64,000 nt of DNA from Hydractinia symbiolongicarpus (Eukaryota; Cnidaria; Hydrozoa; Anthoathecata; Hydractiniidae), in assembly GCF_029227915.1 (NCBI RefSeq), contig NC_079886.1, forward strand, positions 6,882,001-6,946,000. The letters run 5' to 3'. Below, in pieces: positions 33,086 to 46,080 of the stretch (position 1 is the first letter of the stretch; every line of letters begins with the position of its first letter). The notes below the pieces were generated by a model. That model did no database searches, was not told the origin of the DNA, and was given only the letters and a program-made list of their open reading frames with translations. A program made the position numbers and the translations under genes.

Positions 33086-36000
33086 TTAACCAGCGTATGG
33101 TCCACCTCTAAAGGAAATAAACAAAAAAACAAAGTAAGTATAGGTACTTCTATAAGTTACGATCTGATACGAATTGTCGCTTAGGTACGTTCACCAAAGC
33201 TTCACAACAGTTATTGAACTTAATAGCCTACAAGGTATTTTCAAATGTTAGCTAAACAGAAACAACGTTGAACTATTTATCTCATACCTGCATCTGTAGG
33301 TTACTTCTAAGTATTTGTAAGTTCCCCAACATGGATCACCAAAGATACTATTGGTTGCCTTCACACTGCACGATTGCCTGTTGTTGCATCTGACTACAAC
33401 ATTATGATGAGATGATCCTGAACCGCATCTGGTATTATACCAGAAAATATTTCCACAGTGCGCTCGTGATCTTCTTCCATAGTTTGCCGAGTGGATGTAG
33501 ACACGTCCTCCACTTCCGCAATTAAGGTGCATTGTGTGGTGTTCACAAACTCTTGCTGTTTTGTATCCGCTCCATGGAACTAGATTCAAAAACTCGATTA
33601 AAACTTTAAAAATATATTTTAAAAAACAGAGACACTCAAAATTATTTGGGTAATACATACTGTTCTCTAAATTTTAAAAATCTTTTCTGAAATTTATTAA
33701 ATTGAAGTGATACCTAGGCTAGTTGTTTAGGCCTATGAAGAAGTACATATTTGCTGTGGACTAAAAACTAAATTTAAATTGTTAGCAGGAGTGACTATAG
33801 CGCATCGAAAATTCTAATTCTAAAAGTTAAGTTGTTAAAATCCATGTGTTCTTCTTACTTGGACAAGCACCAGTGCCACAGTGTTGTGTTTCCCTTGATG
33901 CACCTAATCTGCTACAGCTTCGTCCACCATATTTAGGAGTTGGATTTGTACAACTTCTAGTTCTAGAGCGAGTCCCTCCTCCGCATGATTTTGAGCATCG
34001 ACTGAAGGCACCCCAACTGCTGTAACCACCATCAACTAAAAATTTAATCATAAAATTCAGTCATAAGCCATTTTAGAATAGGAGATTGTCGAAACGAGAT
34101 ATTTAGTGTGAAGGTCTAGTCCAAATTACAGGCTATGGCGATGAATTAAAAACGCGTGCAAAGAAAAGGAGGCCTGAAGTTTAGATAGCCGTATCTCGTT
34201 ATCTATGACTCAACAAATCTTTTTCAACATTTCCTAAGTTCTCGAAGTATACCTGGACATTTGTGTAGATTACAAGCTCTGATCATGGTGTTTAATCCGG
34301 GACATCCTTTGCCTCCATACTTCGGAGTTGGGTTTGAACAGTATCTCATTTTCTTTTGAATTCCACCACCACACTTGTTATTGCATGGTCCGTAATTACC
34401 GAACGCGCTCCATCCACCGTTAACTAAAAGGGGGATGAATTTATGTTGTACTTATTATAATTAAGACATATTTTCTCACTGCAGTAGTCCGAAAGACAAA
34501 GATAAATACAAAATAAAATGTACAATAGAGATAATTAAAAAATAGGACTAAAATGGCCTAAAATTACCGGGTTACCTTTCCAGCCACTAGGGGTTTTACG
34601 GAACAAGAACAAGTTTTGCAAAGTCAAACGTTTCATGAAGGCCGTCAAGAAAGAAAGCACCAGAAGTTGGTTACGAAAAATTAAACGAAAGCCTTAATTT
34701 AATCATTGGTTTAAATTTAGTTTATATTTCTCTACATTCAGAGTTGAGTATATTGCAATAAAGTGAAAATACTAAAGTGGTTTAATCCTATACCTGGACA
34801 GCGTTTGGTGTTACAAAATCTTGTTTCAGATGATTTGCCAACGCATGTTTTGCCACCATATTTGGGAGCAGGGTTATTACAAGCTCGGTTTCGTTTTTGT
34901 GTTCCAGATCCACATGTTTTAGTACATTTTGACCATGCTGCCCATGTTCCATATTTGCCATCGACTAAATACGCAAACCAAAAAAATTCATTCATGTATT
35001 CATTTATTTATTCCTTCAAGTCAGCAACCCCCTTTAAACACTTCTGCATTTACGAAACATATCACTTATAAGACGATTTCTGGTTTTTCACTTTTAAAAA
35101 TCTTTTTCAATTTGCTTTGTAACTTTATGAATACGTCTATCCAGTATTTCAACTTAAAGTCCCTTAAAGGACAAATTCTCCACACCTGGACATGGGTTAG
35201 TTCCGCAAGAAGCAGATTCACTCAAAGCACCAACACAGTTTTTACCACCATTAGCTGGTTCGGGGTTAGTGCATGTCCTTCTTCGTTCTTTACTTCCTCC
35301 ACCGCATGATTTAGAGCATTTCGAGTAAGCAGACCATGAAGAAAGACCACCATCAACTAAGAAAATAGTTTATACTTCTCAATCGTCAATACTTAAAAAT
35401 TATCCACTTTTTAAAATAATTTGAGAATAATTAATATACTTCAAATGTATCATAAGCAATTCTACAGAAACTTTTTAAAATAAAAATTTAAACGTTATTA
35501 AAATTCAAATTTAATGAGTTAGCTCTTGAATAATAAAAAATAAAATAAAAAATAATTAAAATTTAACCTTTATTATTGGCATTAATAGTGAAAGGAAGAC
35601 AGAATTAATGTTACCTGGACAAGGGTCAGTGTTGCATTCTTCAACTTGTTGTGTCTCTCCTACGCAGTTCTTACCACCATGTGCTGGAGCTGGTTTAGTG
35701 CACATGCGCACACGCACGTGAGTTCCACCACCACATGTCTTTGTGCATGGACTAAAATTACTCCATTGATCAAAGCCACCGTCAACTACATTAAAATAAT
35801 AGATTAGGATAAAAATAGATTAGCACAAAATAAAAAACATGTCTTTGCCCGTACAAAGTCTCTTTGTTACCACAACAATAGTCATACACCGTCAAAATAT
35901 TTATGATAAGTATCAACAATCTTCCCTTTCCCTGTCCCTACCAAGTATCTATAAATACATTGTCATTCATGTTTTCTTTTAGTAAAGGAACGAATTTTCA

Positions 36001-37993
36001 ACTTTACCTGGACATTCTTTAATTTTACATGTTCTTGACTCTTCCTTGAGACCAAGTCCATCACATGTTTTTCCTCCATGTGCGGGCGAAGGGTTGTTGC
36101 ATTCTCGTGAACGAACTTGTGTACCTGTACCACACTCTGCTGAGCAGGTACTGTAGGATGACCACTTGCTGTATCCACCATCAACTACAAAGTAAAATAT
36201 TATCTTTCACTTCTTTACATATAAAGGAAAAATAAAGTTCAAGTTGAAAAGGTGTTAGGCCATGAATATTATAAGCGTTTGCTCTGATGAAATCTGATGA
36301 TGAAGGTATAGTCATAGCAAAGCAATACCTGGACAGGGATCCATTCCGCATTCTGCCGACTCTGAAACTGGGCCGTTACATTCCTCCCCTCCGTTTTCTG
36401 GAGTAGGGTTTGTGCAGCTTCTTGTACGTGTCATGCTTCCACCACCGCACGTTGCTGTGCAGGCACCGTATTCTCCCCAGGATGTAAATCCTCCGTTGAC
36501 TTAACACAAAGTAAAGTTTTTCATGAGTACAATTAATCAAAAGCATGCGAAATTGTTTAAGTCTATATAAGTAGAGTTACTTACCTGGGCATGTTGGCAA
36601 GCTACAGGCTCTTGTTTCACTTAACATTCCCTCGCAAGGTTTTCCACTTCCTTTTGGAATAGGATTTGTACAGGTTCTCTCCCTTTCTTCGATTCCCTCG
36701 CCACAGGTGATGCCGCAGCCACTCCATTCTGACCAATCAGAGAGTCCACCATCAACGTCTTGAATAAAATAAAGCAGGAGAAAGATAGTTAAAGATATAT
36801 CATTATTGTATCATGCAGAAAGATGTAAAACTAATACTAAGAGCAGCGTATCCGCCTTTATCCTCTCCCGCGACTGAAAAAAAAAGGAAAACGACCAGAA
36901 GAGGGAGAAGGAGAATTGTAGTACAATGCAATTGCTTGTTTCCGATAATAAAAGAAGAAGTTTCCAACAGGCGCTTTTCAAATAAAAATAAATACAGATT
37001 TCAAAAGAAAATAAGATAGACTACTTACCAGTATCTGTTTTTTCTTCCTTTACTGTGTAGATGTAATCAGCTTGGGATTTGCCAGCACATTCGTGTTCGG
37101 CTGAATCATCACATGATTGGAAATGTGGGTTCGAGCACTGACTTGACTTCCAGTTTACGTCAGTGAGAAGACTTTCAACTTCGGAGAATGATTTGCCAGC
37201 ATAGCATTCACCCCAAAATCGAATGGAAATATACGAGTAGTCCATTTCTCTGGCTTTTTTGGCACATCGACATGCAAGACTATGATAATTCAGAAGTTTC
37301 GTATCATTATTTTAGATGTTAAAAAAGTATAATCAAACATGCTGGATCGTTTTAGAGAGAGATGGCTTTATTTCTCTAGCCCTAACCACAATTGCTTCAA
37401 GGGAGAAAAGCCTGTGTCAAAAATAGGAAATTCAGACATACCGTTATAATCATCCCTCATCCCTCATGCGTTATGACATCCCTCAAATTCTAACGATTGT
37501 CTTACCTGTGTACAGACTTGTCAAATTCTCGCCAGTTGATCATGTAACCTTGATGGTGTGGGCTAGATGGATCTCGATCATTTATTATCATTTTCATGTT
37601 CTCAACTCCAGGTCTCTTTGTACTACCCTTGGAAACATGAAAACAGCCAATCTTCTTGTAGTCACGTTCGCATGTAACATGTTCCTTAGCATACGCTAAA
37701 ATAAGCGTTACAAGGTGGTTAATTTATATGTCTTATATATGCTTTAATTAACTAAGAAATTATCCGAAAAGAAATGCTGTTGAAATCCAAAAGTCCTAAT
37801 GTGTAAGGCGATCGTTTTAACTGAATTCTAAGTATGTAAAACAAGAGCAAAGTCGATTAAATTGTAATGACATCTCTATAACAATTGTCTTTGCATCGCT
37901 TTCTTTAAGTAAAACCTTTTAATATTCTTCGTTCAAGATAATTACCTTACCTTGTAACAGAGAGCAGGTGACTACGACCACAGGTAGCCACAT
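33086..37993 (-). CDS. Rsp: Rhamnospondin-type protein, gene A: WSC-like domain, eight TSRs, SUEL lectin
   Basis: Thirteen coding exons: 37993-37951, 37695-37506, 37279-37029, 36758-36585, 36499-36329, 36184-36008, 35785-35615, 35356-35186, 34964-34794, 34423-34253, 34035-33859, 33579-33288 and 33107-33086 (TAA). They total 2181 nt, or 726 residues. Exon 1 is a signal peptide ([14 protein letters not shown]). Exons 2-3 form a cysteine-rich domain (IGCF, then [15 protein letters not shown], then GECYAG) resembling WSC. Exons 4-11 are one TSR each, with WSxW tryptophans (C-mannosylation sites), CSxSCGGG-type O-fucosylation sites and six cysteines. Exon 12 is a SUEL/rhamnose-binding lectin domain with YGR, DPC and KYLEVTYRC motifs. 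Every intron between TSR exons is phase 1. The architecture equals rhamnospondin of Hydractinia, a secreted pattern-recognition candidate. The lectin presumably binds rhamnose or galactose glycans and the TSRs glycosaminoglycans. I cannot tell which published locus (Rsp-1 or Rsp-2) this is. Confidence 0.92.
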
Positions 37994-38121
37994 CTATGTT
38001 AGAAATATAAAGTACAATATAGTAGAGAAAAATTTTAAAATATACAGCAAACAACGATGGATGCAGGCACTATATATGATGATAGTGACGTTACATATAA
38101 AAATATTAGAAGTGACTCTAC

Positions 38122-38172
38122 CTTTAAATTTTATTTCTTAAACTATCTTCACTAACTGTAGAGGCCAGTCTG
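38122..38172 (-). other. 5' UTR exon of gene A
   Basis: A conserved block shared with gene B ends at a donor (AAAG followed by GTAGAG) at 38122. With the TATA box at 38197-38205, transcription should start near 38170. The intron then runs to the acceptor directly before the ATG at 37993. Confidence 0.55.
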
Positions 38173-38196
38173 TGCAAAAAGTCGCATCAATAATAA

Positions 38197-38205
38197 CTTT
38201 ATAAG
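38197..38205 (-). promoter_or_regulatory. TATA box of gene A
   Basis: CTTATAAAG on the minus strand lies about 30 bases upstream of a block (CTTTTTGCACAGACTGGCC) that is conserved upstream of gene B. The surrounding 150 bases are also conserved between the two genes. Confidence 0.5.
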
Positions 38206-39256
38206 GTTGCCTTGTCGCACCTGTTTGAATTTATTCTATTGTAAGTAGGATTATCAGCACTAGTTGTCATATCCCGAAGCGTATACACCTGTTGAACAGC
38301 TGAGTAAATAAATATTTTAATCGTGCACATAAAAATTCGTTTTTTATTGCCTTTTTTCTTGTTGTATTTTTGATAAACCAATTTGGCACTTACACCAAAA
38401 CCGAAATTTATAGTTAAGACGTATTCTTACTATTTTAAGAAAATCACGGAAGATAATCTAGTCATACATTTCTGTAAAATATTATCTTTGTTTCCTGTGA
38501 ACCTCGATATCCAATATTTTAAGTTATAATACATTTTTAAATGATAGTTAATCTGCTGTAATACTTTAAGAAAGAGAAATAACACCTAAAACAGGATAAA
38601 CTTTGAGCTTTATTATATCAAATTAATTTTTTCAGTCTCTTGCTAACTATTCCTTGTAAGCTCAACTTAGTAACCCAGACTTCTTTGTAGCGTTCTTTTG
38701 CGAACTGACATTTTTACAGCACAAGAGTCTTATTTTTTTCTCAAATTGGGCCTAGGTAAAACTTCTCCAAACTTAAGTATTCTTTAATCAGACTTGTGCT
38801 ATGTAAGCCAACCGTTAGAAAATTTAATATTTGTGCTTCTTAGAACTCTTTAAGGGACCTTATTTTGCATTGTTTAACATTTCTCAGCCTATAGCCTATA
38901 GCACTAAGGTTTGGTTTATAAGGTATAAGGCAGCCCTCATTTCAGCCTGAAATGTCATTTTTCTTTGCTCTTGTTTAACCCTTTAAAGAAATAACTCTTG
39001 GTACTGTTTTGGAACACGACAAACGTATTTTGATGCAAACAAAGACAGTTTAGCAGAATACTAAAGAACTAATAAAACCTTCGGTATAATTAACAATAGC
39101 CTAGGCTGTGTGTAAAATCATTGTTTCTGTCGGAAAGGTTGTTAACAATCCTTATAGAGGGGACGAACTAAAAAACACAAAAAATTCCTCCAATACATTT
39201 CTTACGCAAAAATAAATTTGTACATGTCTTTGCTTTCTCTCTACACATCTCGTTAT
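38206..39256. other. Spacer between genes A and B
   Basis: The half near 38206-38420 resembles the region upstream of gene B at 44506-44720 and is the conserved promoter segment. The rest is AT-rich spacer and the 3' flank of gene B. Confidence 0.5.
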
Positions 39257-42200
39257 TTAACCAGCGTATGGTCCACCTCTGAAATAAAAAAACAAAACAA
39301 CAAAGTAATTATAAAAAGGTATTTCTACAAGTGTTGTTCCAACACGAAATGTAATTTTGGAACATATACTAACACGCGGAAAGGGCTGTGCATTTATCAC
39401 TATAAAATCATATTTACAACTCAAAGATGAATGATACGTTTTTGTTGTTGTCAAATATGGTGATTACTTTAAATAATGTATGTTCTTTGACTGTTTTTCA
39501 CTTCATGAAAGCAACGTTAAACAACTCTTACCTGCATCTGTAGGTTACTTCTAAGTATTTGACAGTTCCCCAACATGGATCACCAAAGATACTATTGGTT
39601 GCCGTCACACTGCATGATTGCCTGTTGTTGCACCTGGCCACAACATGATGATGGGATGATCCTGACCGGCAGTTGGTACTGTACCAGAAGATATTTCCAC
39701 AGTACGATCGTGATTTTCTACCATAGGTTGCCGAGTGGATGTAGACACGTCCTCCACTTCCGCAGTTAAGGTGCATTGTGTGATGTTCACAAACTCTTGC
39801 TGTTTTGTATCCACTCCATGGAACTAAATGCGAAAAAAATTGGCAAATAAAGAATAAAAATCAGATATATTTAAAATAATCCGACTATTCCCTCAATTTA
39901 GAATTGTATTAAAATTTATTTGGCTCCAAAAATTGCAAAATTAAGCTCAAAAACCAGCTTAATATTTTATGTTTAAGTTATCCAGATAAATGATCGAGAA
40001 TAGAAAATTGATGAATGCCTAGGATAGAAATGCTACAGGGTAAAGGCTATTTTTTTAAACTTAAATTTTGCAGTAGAAGTGGAATTTAAATAAAAGCCCG
40101 AAAAGTTTTAAGTATTATTAAGATGTTTTTCTTACTTGGGCAAGCTCCTGTGCCGCAGCGTTGCGTTTCCCTTGATGCACCCAATCTGCTACAGCTTCGT
40201 CCACCATATTTAGGAGTTGGATTTGTACAACTTCTAGTTCTAGAGCGAGTCCCTCCTCCGCATGATTTAGAGCATCGACTGAAGGCGCCCCAGCTGCTGT
40301 AACCACCATCAACTAAAAGAAATTAACAATAATTTTTTTAGCTATTTCACAATGGGTACTGGTTGGCCAATCGAGACTTTAAGTTAGTAATTTTCAGAAC
40401 TATTCGTCATGACGAAGCATTAAGTTCCCGTTTTATGCGAAGAAAAGAAAGTTTAAAACTTAGATTGCCGTGTACATGTATGTAATTAAAAACAGATCAT
40501 GCTAACATTTTCTTAGTTTTTAAACTATACCTGGACATTTGTGAAGATTGCAAGTTCTGATCATAGTGTTTAAGCCAGGACATCCTTTGCCTCCATATTT
40601 TGGAGTTGGATTTGAACAGTATCTCATTTTCTTTTGAATTCCACCACCACATTTGTTATTGCATGGTCCGTAATTACCGAACGCGCTCCATCCACCATTG
40701 ACTTAAAATTAAAAAAAAAATATGTTTTTTAAAAAATTATTATTATTCACATGATCACGTAATTAGTAGGAATTTCGTTTACGCAAGCTTTTTTAATTTA
40801 AAGACAAAAAAAATATAAATAAATAAAAGTAATACAAAACTTATAAATGCAAATAAGGATCCAGTTAATTGCAGGATGACCTTTCTAACCATCATTAGGC
40901 TTTTATCACTAGCATAAACTTTATGTCAAGGCCTAAAGTCTTTTTCTTATTTTTTAGACGATTTTCTAATCTAGTATACTATATACCTTAGGAAATTAGG
41001 AAAAAGCGAAAAAAAATTTGGAATATGAAAATAAAAAAATGTAAATATAATAAGTAATATTATTACTTAAAAAAAAAAGAGAAGGACGTTATATTTCTTT
41101 CAATGTATAAGTACCTGGACAACGTTTGGTGTTACAAAATCGTGTTTCAGATGACTTGCCAACACATGCTTTGCCACCATATTTGGGAGCAGGGTTATTG
41201 CAAGCTCGGTTTCGTTTTTGTGTTCCAGATCCACATGTTTTAGTACATCTTGACCATGCTCCCCAATTTCCATAATTACCATTGACTAAATACGACATAT
41301 TTAAAAATAATTCATTTAAGGCATCACCGTCACAAATTATTGTCATGCAATAACAAAATAACCCAAAAGAATGTTCTAACGCCTATGTAACGCATCTCTC
41401 TCATAACAAAAAGTCTGGATCATTGTGTTTTAAAATACTTTTCATTTCGACGAGCTAGTTCTTAACCTTTGTTGAATCACTTATTATTTTTTGCGAATTA
41501 TTTCCCTTCTATTTAACCTGATGAATATTGCCAATAAATAGATTTTTAACTCAAAGAATAGCGTACCAGGTTTCCTCATTTAAAGGTCAAATTCTCCATA
41601 CCTGGACATGGGTTAGTTCCGCAAGAAGCAGATTCACTCAAAGCACCAACGCAGTTTTTGCCACCATTAGCTGGTTCGGGGTTAGTGCATGTCCTTCTTC
41701 GTTCTTTACTTCCTCCACCGCATAATTTAGAACATCTCGAGTAAGCAGACCATGAAGAAAGACCACCATCAACTAAGAGAATTTTTTATATGGAATTTAT
41801 CAAGTAATACCTAAGAGGTCATTTTTGAGTCTATATTTTCGAAACGTTTTCGGTAAGATGTATTTTAAAGATTGCGTGGACAATTTTGAAGTATTCTTTA
41901 AGTTTTAAGGTCACGAGGGAAGTGTAGGGTAACGAAAATACGTTGGAAAACTATCAAAATTATTTCGCGTTGGTATAGGTGGTATGACCGCTTCTTATTG
42001 TAATGCCATATTAAAACATATAACCTTTGTTTTTGTTATATAGCATAATCATAGAAAGAAGACAAAATTAATGTTACCTGGACAGGGGTCGGTGTTGCAT
42101 TCTTCAACTTGCCGTGTCTCTCCTACGCAGTTTTTACCACCATGTGCTGGAACTGGTTTGGTGCACATGCGCACACGTACGTGACTTCCACCACCACATG

Positions 42201-44276
42201 TCTTTGTGCATGGACTAAAATTACTCCATTGATCAAAGCCACCGTCAACTATATAAAAATATTACATTAGCATAAAGATAAATCAACACAAGTTAAAAAC
42301 ACAACGATAGGTATACATCGTCAATATATTTATGATTAATATCATCGATCACTCTCCCTGAGCCGCCTTAAAACCCAATCGCACTGCTATATAACCCATT
42401 GCAGAATAAGTTCCATAATTACATTGTTATTTATGTTTTTTTTAGTAAAAGACTAAATTTTACCTGGACATTCTTTAATTTTACATGTTCTTGACTCCTC
42501 CTTAAGACCAAGTCCATCACATGTTTTTCCTCCATGTGCGGGCGCAGGGTTGTTGCATTCTCGTGAGCGAACTTGTGTACCTGCACCACACTCTGCTGAG
42601 CAGGTACTGTAAGATGACCACGTACTGTATCCACCATCAACTATAAAATAAAATATTTTCTTTTACTTAGTAACATATAAAGGAAAAATAAAGTTCAAGT
42701 TGAAAAGGTGTTACGCCATGGATATTATCAGCGTTTTCTCTGATAAAAACTGATGATAAAGATATTGTCATAGCAAAGCAATACCTGGACAGGGATCCAT
42801 TCCGCATTCTGCTGACTCTGAAACTGGGCCGTTACATTCCTCCCCTCCGTTTTCTGGAGCAGGGTTAGTGCAGCTTCTTGTACGTGTCATGCTTCCACCA
42901 CCGCACGTTGCTGTGCAGGTACCGTATTCTCCCCATGATGTAAATCCTCCATTGACTTAACACAAAATAACGTTTTTTATGAGTACAATTAATCAAAAGC
43001 ATGCGAAATGGTTTAAGTCTATATAAGTAGAGTTACTTACCTGGGCATGATGGCAAGCTGCAGGCTCTTGTTTCACTTAAAATTTCCTCGCAAGGTTTTC
43101 CATTTCCTTTTGGAAGAGGATTTGTGCATGTTCTTTCCCTTTCTTCGATGCCTTCGCCACAGGTAATGCCGCAGCCACTCCATTCTGACCAATCAGAAAC
43201 TCCACCATCAACGTCTTAAAAATAAAGAAAGATTTTTAAAATTTGGATTTCACAAATGAAATAAAAAAAAGAAACAGAAAAAGTAGCATCAAACTAAAAA
43301 AATTCTTACCAGTATCTGTTTTTTCTTCCTTTACTGTGTAGATGTAATCAGCTCGGGACTTGCCAGCACATTCGTGTTCGGCTGAATCATCACATGATTC
43401 AAATTTTGGATTGGAGCACTGACTTGATTTCCAGTTCACGTCAGTGAGAAGGCTTTCAATTTCAGAAAAGGATTTGCCAGCATAGCATTCACCCCAAAAT
43501 CGAATTGATATATACGAGTAGCCCATTTCTCTGGCTTTTTTGGCGCATCGGCATGCAAGACTATGATAATATAGCATTTTTGTATTAATATTTCGGATGT
43601 TTAAAATTGTTGTTAGAATTTGCTGGCCTATAATGGCATGTCAGACCCGTTGGAATATAACCTCGTCACACTCTGGCTTCAATTTAAAAACTTAAAAACA
43701 CATATTATTTTTCTAAAAGTATGCAATGCTGACTATGAATCTATTCTGGCAGAGATAGGAGACTATGGCTGAAACAGCTATAAAGTTTTATTGTTCGTCT
43801 CTTCAATCTCAACTTTTTAGTTTCAATCCCTCATATTTGTACTAATATCTTACCTGTGAACAGACTTTCCAAATTCACGCCAGTTGATCATGTAGCCTTG
43901 ATAATGTGGACTAGATGGATCTCGATCATTCACAATCATTTTCATGTTCTCAACTCCAGGTCTCTTTGTGTGACCCTTATTAACATGGAAACAACCAATC
44001 TTCTTGTAGTCACGTTCGCATGTAACATGTTCTTTAGTATACGCTAAGAGAAGAGTTAGAATACGGTTAATTTACTTTTGTCCCTTCGTTTTATAATTTG
44101 TTAAGGCTATATAATAACGAGATATGCAATATGCCGTTTGTCTGTTTATTTAATTTCTAAAGAGTGAAAGGGCTATCTTACTTTACAGTGAAAGTATAAA
44201 TCAATTTATAATTCTACAAGATAATCACCTTACCTTGTACCAGAGAACAGGCGACTAAAACCACAGGTAGCCACAT
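39257..44276 (-). CDS. Rsp: Rhamnospondin-type protein, gene B: WSC-like domain, eight TSRs, SUEL lectin
   Basis: Thirteen exons identical in length to those of gene A: 44276-44234, 44043-43854, 43560-43310, 43214-43041, 42955-42785, 42640-42464, 42248-42078, 41772-41602, 41285-41115, 40701-40531, 40312-40136, 39823-39532 and 39278-39257 (TAA). They give 726 residues. The leader is [14 protein letters not shown]. TSRs pair one-to-one with gene A, with few substitutions: in TSR5 the motif CSKSCGGG has become CSKLCGGG, removing the hydroxyl residue that would carry O-fucose. The lectin exon keeps YGRKS, DPCWGT and KYLEVTYRC. Introns are also recognisably similar to those of gene A, so the two are recent tandem duplicates and both look functional. 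The roles inferred for gene A apply. Confidence 0.92.
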
Positions 44277-44422
44277 CTATTTTTTAAAATATAAAAATAG
44301 CATACAAAAAACAGAGAAATATGAGTATAGCAATGTATATAATAAACAAAGTAAAAAGATAAAAAAATGAAGAAAAAAAAGGAATTAAAAATTAAAAAAA
44401 TAATAAAAAATAATGACAAAAC

Positions 44423-44475
44423 CTTGAAATTTTAATTCTTGAACTGTCTTCACTTACTGTAAAGGTCAGTCTGTG
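44423..44475 (-). other. 5' UTR exon of gene B
   Basis: The block aligns with the gene A leader exon and ends at a donor (CAAG followed by GTTTTG) at 44423. The predicted start near 44475 is about 30 bases from the TATA box. Confidence 0.5.
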
Positions 44476-44496
44476 CAGAAAGTCACATCGATATTT

Positions 44497-44505
44497 ACTT
44501 TATAC
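44497..44505 (-). promoter_or_regulatory. TATA box of gene B
   Basis: TATAAAGT on the minus strand lies at the position equivalent to the gene A TATA box and is followed by the same CTTTCTGCACAGACTG start-site block. Confidence 0.5.
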
Positions 44506-44924
44506 ATCCAGTTTATCTCACCTATTTGAATTTATTCTATTGTAAGTAGGATTGTCAGCAGTAGTTGTGATATCCCAAAGCCCTTGTTGCACAGCTAAGT
44601 AAATATTAATTTAGCATGGATATAAAAATTCGATTTTTGTTGCCTTTTTCCTTGTTAATAATTTGATGAACCAACTTTGCATATACACACGAATCAAAGT
44701 TTATGGTAACGCACTATCCTAATAATTTGTAGAAATCACAGAAAATAATCCGGTACAGATTCCTTTTGAAAGGAAACATTATGTTCCATTGAGTCTCGAT
44801 ATTCTTTGAAGGTTTTATTTTAAAATGATTATACATATTTTAATTACATGTAAGCTTCTTTAACAGTGCAAAATCTTTAATTGGGTATAACTTTCCCAGA
44901 GCACAAGATTTGATGTTAAAAGTT

Positions 44925-44958
44925 TATGAATATTCATATAAATTATGAATATTCATAT
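44925..44958. repeat. Tandem duplicate of a 14-base palindrome
   Basis: TATGAATATTCATA, fully self-complementary, occurs at 44925-44938 and again 20 bases on at 44945-44958. It is followed each time by TAAAT or TAAATT. Confidence 0.55.
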
Positions 44959-45449
44959 AAATTATGATACAAAAAAAATTGATTATGGTTTTTTTTTTAT
45001 TTTTACTAGAATATTACGCCATATTTTCATCAATAAGATTATAGTCCTGTCTGCTAACAAATGTTACACCAAAGGTACGTGCAAACAGGTGAATATAACA
45101 CGGACCAATGCTTTTGTATTGTCAGGACCAGAAATGTATATTTTTTAGACCCTCATTACTAGTACTTACTGGTACCACAAATGTTTTCGTAAATGTGTTT
45201 GTGTTAAGCTATTCTATCATTTTGATAAGTCACGACTTATAAACCCTTCAAGTTCAGGAAATATTAGCTTGGGATCTTTATGCTGCCCCCTCCAAGGAAC
45301 CACAGGTCAAAAAAGTCTAGGTATAATAACGTTTACTCTGTTCAAACTAGACTTTTGTGGGGCTCCAAAATCCATTGGGGAGGCGAGGATGGGTAGACAT
45401 TGGGGTATGGTAGGCAGACCTAGCTCTTTAGCTACCTCTGGCTGGATAG

Positions 45450-45792
45450 ATGGATAGATAAATAGATGTGCATATTTTACATGGCTAGCCTCGCAAATAT
45501 GGAGGAATATGCCCATTCTATTATTTCCAGGATAAATCATGGCTTAGATGGGTTGTCCTAGAGTATTTAATGCTCATTTTGAGCTACGCATACCCGGTTT
45601 GTGTCCGCGTTCTATCAGACAACTTCCTGCAACGGCCACACAATGTGCATCTCCCCAATTTCCCTCAAATGGCTTGAGTTAACCCGGCGCTATGGTATCA
45701 TTGAATGGACCATGTTGAATCGGCGCCAAGAAAAATCAAACCTCGCTCTCCCGCACAAAGTGCAAGAGTTAAACCACTAAGCTACGGCACCA
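45450..45792 (-). mobile_element. tRNA-derived SINE, copy 2
   Basis: The minus strand starts GGTGCCGTAGCTTAGTGG, with a perfect tRNA A box (TAGCTTAGTGG, 45774-45784), then an anticodon-arm-like region and a B box-like GGTTTGATTTT (45732-45742). The body shares the block at 45548-45589 with copy 1. The left end borders a GATA/GATG-rich stretch that may be its tail. Confidence 0.6.
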
Positions 45793-46080
45793 TAACAGTT
45801 GAATGTAGCCAATGCAGTTTAACTACACCAAATTGTTGAGTGATTAAGGTAGCATTACGCTTATACGGATGGACGACACTGTTTATCTGTACTGAGCGCT
45901 CATCCCATTGTTAAGACGAAATGTTTCCTGTGTTTTTATTTAAACCGAAATTGTGTGTTAATTGTTATATATAAGTATTTTTGTGAATTTTTTTTGTATT
46001 TTTTTTAAAATTTTTTTTTGTGAAGTTTAAAATTCGGATTCCCCGGTATAGATATGCGAAGCTTCATTCCGGCTCACCTG

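Noticed and set aside
34763-35309. Plus-strand open frames over TSR exons
   Set aside because: Antisense shadows with no domain content.
35963-36184. Minus-strand frame with [19 protein letters not shown]-type product, repeated at 42431-42640
   Set aside because: It is an alternative frame of a TSR exon. Its conservation between genes A and B follows from duplication; the TSR frame carries the cysteines and tryptophans.
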